Assembly (NCBI RefSeq): GCF_020010905.1
Contig: NZ_JAGJBY010000002.1
Span: 4,898,001-4,962,000 of the forward strand
Source: Streptomyces acidiscabies
GTDB lineage: Bacteria; Actinomycetota; Actinomycetes; Streptomycetales; Streptomycetaceae
Length of the DNA: 64,000 nt
Direction of reading: 5' to 3'
The translations under genes were made by a program, and so were the position numbers. This document shows, one piece after another, positions 61,841-64,000 of the stretch (its first letter is position 1; each line of letters starts with the position of its first letter). The notes below the pieces were generated by a model that was given only the letters and a program-made list of their open reading frames with translations, ran no database searches and had not been told where the DNA came from.

Positions 61841-62113
61841 AGAACCCCCCCGGGTCCCCAATGGTTCGACGTGTATGCCTCACACCGTTGCTCCCCCTCG
61901 GGAGGCCCCCGCCTCCCGTGCTGTTCCTCCCCTTTGCGCACGACAACCCGGCTCTTGCAGAGGTGCTTGAGCAACTTGCTCGCGGAAACCCGCCGAAACC
62001 CTGGACGCTCCCCGCGTCCAAGGCCCCCCGGGCTCCAGGACCTTCCAGGGCGAGGGACCAATTGATCTTTCCTGGCCGCCTCGTGCCCGAACGCCTGAAG
62101 CACGGTCAATCTA
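61841..62113 (-). promoter_or_regulatory. promoter and structured leader of the exopolysaccharide operon
   Basis: A possible -10 TAGATT (minus strand, 62108-62113) would start a transcript near 62101 with an untranslated leader of about 260 nt. The leader can form a strong hairpin at 61999-62023 (10-bp arms around a 5-base loop, one G:U) and another at 61899-61918 (CGGGAGGC/GCCTCCCG, 4-base loop). A longer-range pair CCAGGA/TCCTGG lies at 62035-62040 and 62070-62075. No convincing -35 was seen. No known riboswitch consensus was recognised. Confidence 0.45.
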
Positions 62114-62895
62114 GACCATCGACGGCAGAATGAAGAGAAGTTGTGTGGAATTTGTGCTCTGGTTTTGAGACTGAATCGGCCGATCGGCGAGTGCTTGCGG
62201 GGGCGAGAGGTGGGCGGGGGTATCGAATCGGCGGGCGAAACGTTCGACACCGTCCCCGAAATGTGGATTCGACCTGGCGGTTTACCTGCTCTTGGCAGTG
62301 AATTGCCGCGAATTCTGACGGACCGTCAGGTGTGTCGCCTGCTCGGCGACCACATGAAGACGCGGCGTCGCGACGGCGTCACTGTGCGCGTTCGACGGGC
62401 GTACGGCCTCCGCAGGAAGGCCGGAAAGTGCGTACCGGCACCCCTCGACCGGGCCGCGCGCAGAAGCAAAGGAGAAACAAAGTCCCCCTCCCGGAGGCGC
62501 TCCGTCCGCTGTGAGCCCGCCCGCGCACCGACCGCACCAGGCGCCCCACGCGGCACACCTTCACCACTGCGGGCGTGCGGCAGAGTGTGTTCCGGATTCC
62601 CTCGAAGGAAACGGTGTCGGTGGCCGATCGTCCTTTTCTGTACGGGTATTCCGGGGCGGCCTGAGATGCCACGGATTTCCGCGCCGAAGGGAATGCGCGT
62701 GGAGGCGGTCGTCCTGCTGCGCCCCCTCTCCGGCAGCGCCGAGAGCTGGCCCCACCAGCAGAGGGACGAGGTCGACACCGGCCCCGGGGACTTGCGAACT
62801 CCCGTCGAATTCCGGGAATCCGCCTCCCGCAGGCAACTCACAGGCACCTCTTCGCCTCTTGTCGGGAGACACCCCCCGACTGAGAGGAACTCACC
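62114..62895. other. long intergenic region with no recognised gene
   Basis: Between the EPS operon promoter and the deiminase gene, 782 bp carry no convincing coding frame: possible products on both strands are Arg/Pro-rich and lack family motifs. GC content drops in 62130-62330. It presumably holds the deiminase promoter. The only clear structure is the palindrome at 62315-62329. Confidence 0.6.
62315..62329. promoter_or_regulatory. CTGACGGACCGTCAG palindrome
   Basis: Perfect 7-bp arms flank a single central base in the AT-richer part of the long intergenic region. It may be a regulator-binding site for either flanking transcription unit; position (about 215 bp upstream of the EPS promoter, about 570 bp upstream of the deiminase start) favours neither strongly. 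Confidence 0.4.
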
Positions 62896-64000
62896 GTGCG
62901 TCGTCGTACACGAATACGCCCCGCCGGGTCACTCGTGCTCGCCCTCGCCGCCGCCGGATCGGTGCTCGCGGTCCCGGTCGCGGTCGGCGTGGAGCAGCTA
63001 CCGCAGGCCGATCTGAGGGCGGACGTGAACCGGGACGGGCAGGTCGACGTCACCGGGACCGGCGACACCGCCGGCGAGGACACCTGGACCGTCGCGCGCG
63101 GCGCGCTCTCCCTGCCGAACCTCGACGACGACTCCCGCCGCTGCCCCCGCACAGGCACCGACGCCCAGCTCGCCGCCTGCAACGACGCCTCCGACACGAA
63201 GGTCGACGGCGACGCGGACGCCGCCGACCTCGCCCGCGTCCGCACGGTCCCCCTCCCCGACGCGAAGGCCGACACCAAGGGCCGCCTCGCGGTCACCACC
63301 GGCGCCAAGTACACGCACCTCTTCCTCAAGCGCGCCGGCAAGTGGACCCTCGTCACCCCGCGCACCCTCCTCACCGCCGCCGAACTGCGCACCGGCGTCG
63401 AACTCGGCGTCGAGGCCACCGACATCATCCGCGACAAGGCCACCTGGGACGGCCGCACGGTGATCCGCCTGACCGTCACCACCCCGAAGGGCTCCACCAC
63501 CGACTCCGTCACCCTGCGCGTCGCCCCCCTCCTGACCCACCACCACCTCCAGAAGGCCCAGCAGGTGATGGTCACGAAGATCAGCGGGGACGACGACGAC
63601 CTCTACGGCCAGGAACAGGCGAAGTTCGTCAAGAACCTGGCCGGCGAGGTCAAGAAGGCCGGCATCACCGCGCCTCTCATCACCTTCACCAAGTACAACG
63701 ACCCCTGGGCACAGGACTTCGTCGAACCGGCCTACGTCAGCATGACCGGCCCCGGCGGCAAGCGGCAGGCGATGCGCGTCATGCTGCGCTCGGCCCAGCC
63801 CGACCGCGAGGCGGGCCGCGAACTCTTCGAGAAACTGCGCGGCCCAGGCATCGGCGCCGTCCAGATCGCCAAGCCCGACACCCCGGTGGACTGGTCGCTC
63901 AACTCCTTCGGCAACCTGGAGACCATCCCGCCGTACACGAACAAGGGCCGTGCCTACCCGGCGGGCCGGATCATCATGGGCGAGCGCAAGGACAGCGGGG
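62896..64000 (+). CDS. secreted protein-arginine deiminase (PAD) family protein, 3'-truncated by window edge
   Basis: The first 368 residues are present; the frame runs off the edge. A signal peptide covers about residues 1-32 (basic MRRRTRIRPAG then hydrophobic). Next come two acidic EF-hand-like loops: DVNRDGQVD at 43-51 and DTKVDGDADAADL near 100-112. An immunoglobulin-like region follows, then the PAD catalytic domain beginning with NDPWAQDFVEPAYVSM near residue 276, where WxQDxxE matches the catalytic Asp of PADs. The remaining His/Asp/Cys lie beyond the window. The enzyme converts protein arginine to citrulline with calcium. GTG 62896 has GAGAGGAAC upstream. Confidence 0.85.
   Translation, partial: MRRRTRIRPAGSLVLALAAAGSVLAVPVAVGVEQLPQADLRADVNRDGQVDVTGTGDTAGEDTWTVARGALSLPNLDDDSRRCPRTGTDAQLAACNDASDTKVDGDADAADLARVRTVPLPDAKADTKGRLAVTTGAKYTHLFLKRAGKWTLVTPRTLLTAAELRTGVELGVEATDIIRDKATWDGRTVIRLTVTTPKGSTTDSVTLRVAPLLTHHHLQKAQQVMVTKISGDDDDLYGQEQAKFVKNLAGEVKKAGITAPLITFTKYNDPWAQDFVEPAYVSMTGPGGKRQAMRVMLRSAQPDREAGRELFEKLRGPGIGAVQIAKPDTPVDWSLNSFGNLETIPPYTNKGRAYPAGRIIMGERKDSG

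Noticed and set aside
62141..63016. A plus-strand open frame in the long gap before the deiminase
   Set aside because: It shows no protein-like composition or motifs and overlaps the well-supported deiminase start in another frame.

Overview
The window is high-GC DNA with strong third-position G/C bias, many GTG and a few TTG starts, and long runs of genes coupled by 4-bp stop/start overlaps. Its families (LAL and SARP-like regulators, many TetR/MFS pairs, a TIGR03086 DinB-like protein, Tat-dependent and secreted enzymes) point to a Streptomyces or close relative. No tRNA, rRNA, CRISPR, phage or transposase sequence was seen.

Layout. 1-10.7 kb: the end of a DEAD-box helicase, a secreted PQQ-type sugar dehydrogenase, a TPR fragment, and two divergent TetR/MFS-exporter pairs on either side of a 1006-residue LAL regulator with a Gly-rich insertion. 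10.7-18.1 kb: a seven-gene minus-strand cluster, nearly all with 4-bp overlaps: GTP cyclohydrolase II, WD40 protein, SAM methyltransferase, secreted SGNH hydrolase, SUMF1/EgtB-like protein, tandem flavodoxin and a second SAM methyltransferase. Four of these types match toxA, toxB, toxC and toxD of toxoflavin (7-azapteridine) biosynthesis, so I read it as a candidate pyrimidotriazine antibiotic cluster. It has no ToxE-like deaminase and carries three genes outside the classic set. Its promoter region holds three palindromes.

18.1-34.3 kb: mostly ordinary genes (DinB-like protein, DUF4232 protein, epoxide-hydrolase-like enzyme with a TetR neighbour and twin operators, MBL hydrolase, EEP protein, orphan response regulator, Tat amidohydrolase with LacI regulator, aldo/keto reductase, heterodimeric ABC exporter with a small upstream ORF, MocR regulator with DJ-1/PfpI gene, PAP2 phosphatase). 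34.3-34.9 kb is a decayed tandem-repeat block.

34.9-61.8 kb: a 21-gene minus-strand exopolysaccharide operon of about 27 kb. Read in transcription order it has a priming glycosyl-1-phosphate transferase, an AlgD-like GDP-mannose dehydrogenase, a glycosyltransferase, two Wzz-like proteins, an asparagine synthase, a bi-domain oxidoreductase, a heparinase II/III-like protein, a beta-helix lipoprotein, a Wzy-like polymerase and a glycosyltransferase. A modified-sugar set follows (C-methyltransferase, cytidylyltransferase, PIG-L deacetylase, epimerase/dehydratase, DUF4910 protein), then a flippase, a GT2, a pyruvyltransferase, a 3,5-epimerase-like protein and a class III aminotransferase. This is a Wzx/Wzy-type pathway whose polymer probably contains mannuronic acid and a branched or amino sugar. 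A structured leader of about 260 nt precedes it. The window ends in a secreted protein-arginine deiminase-family gene that runs off the edge.
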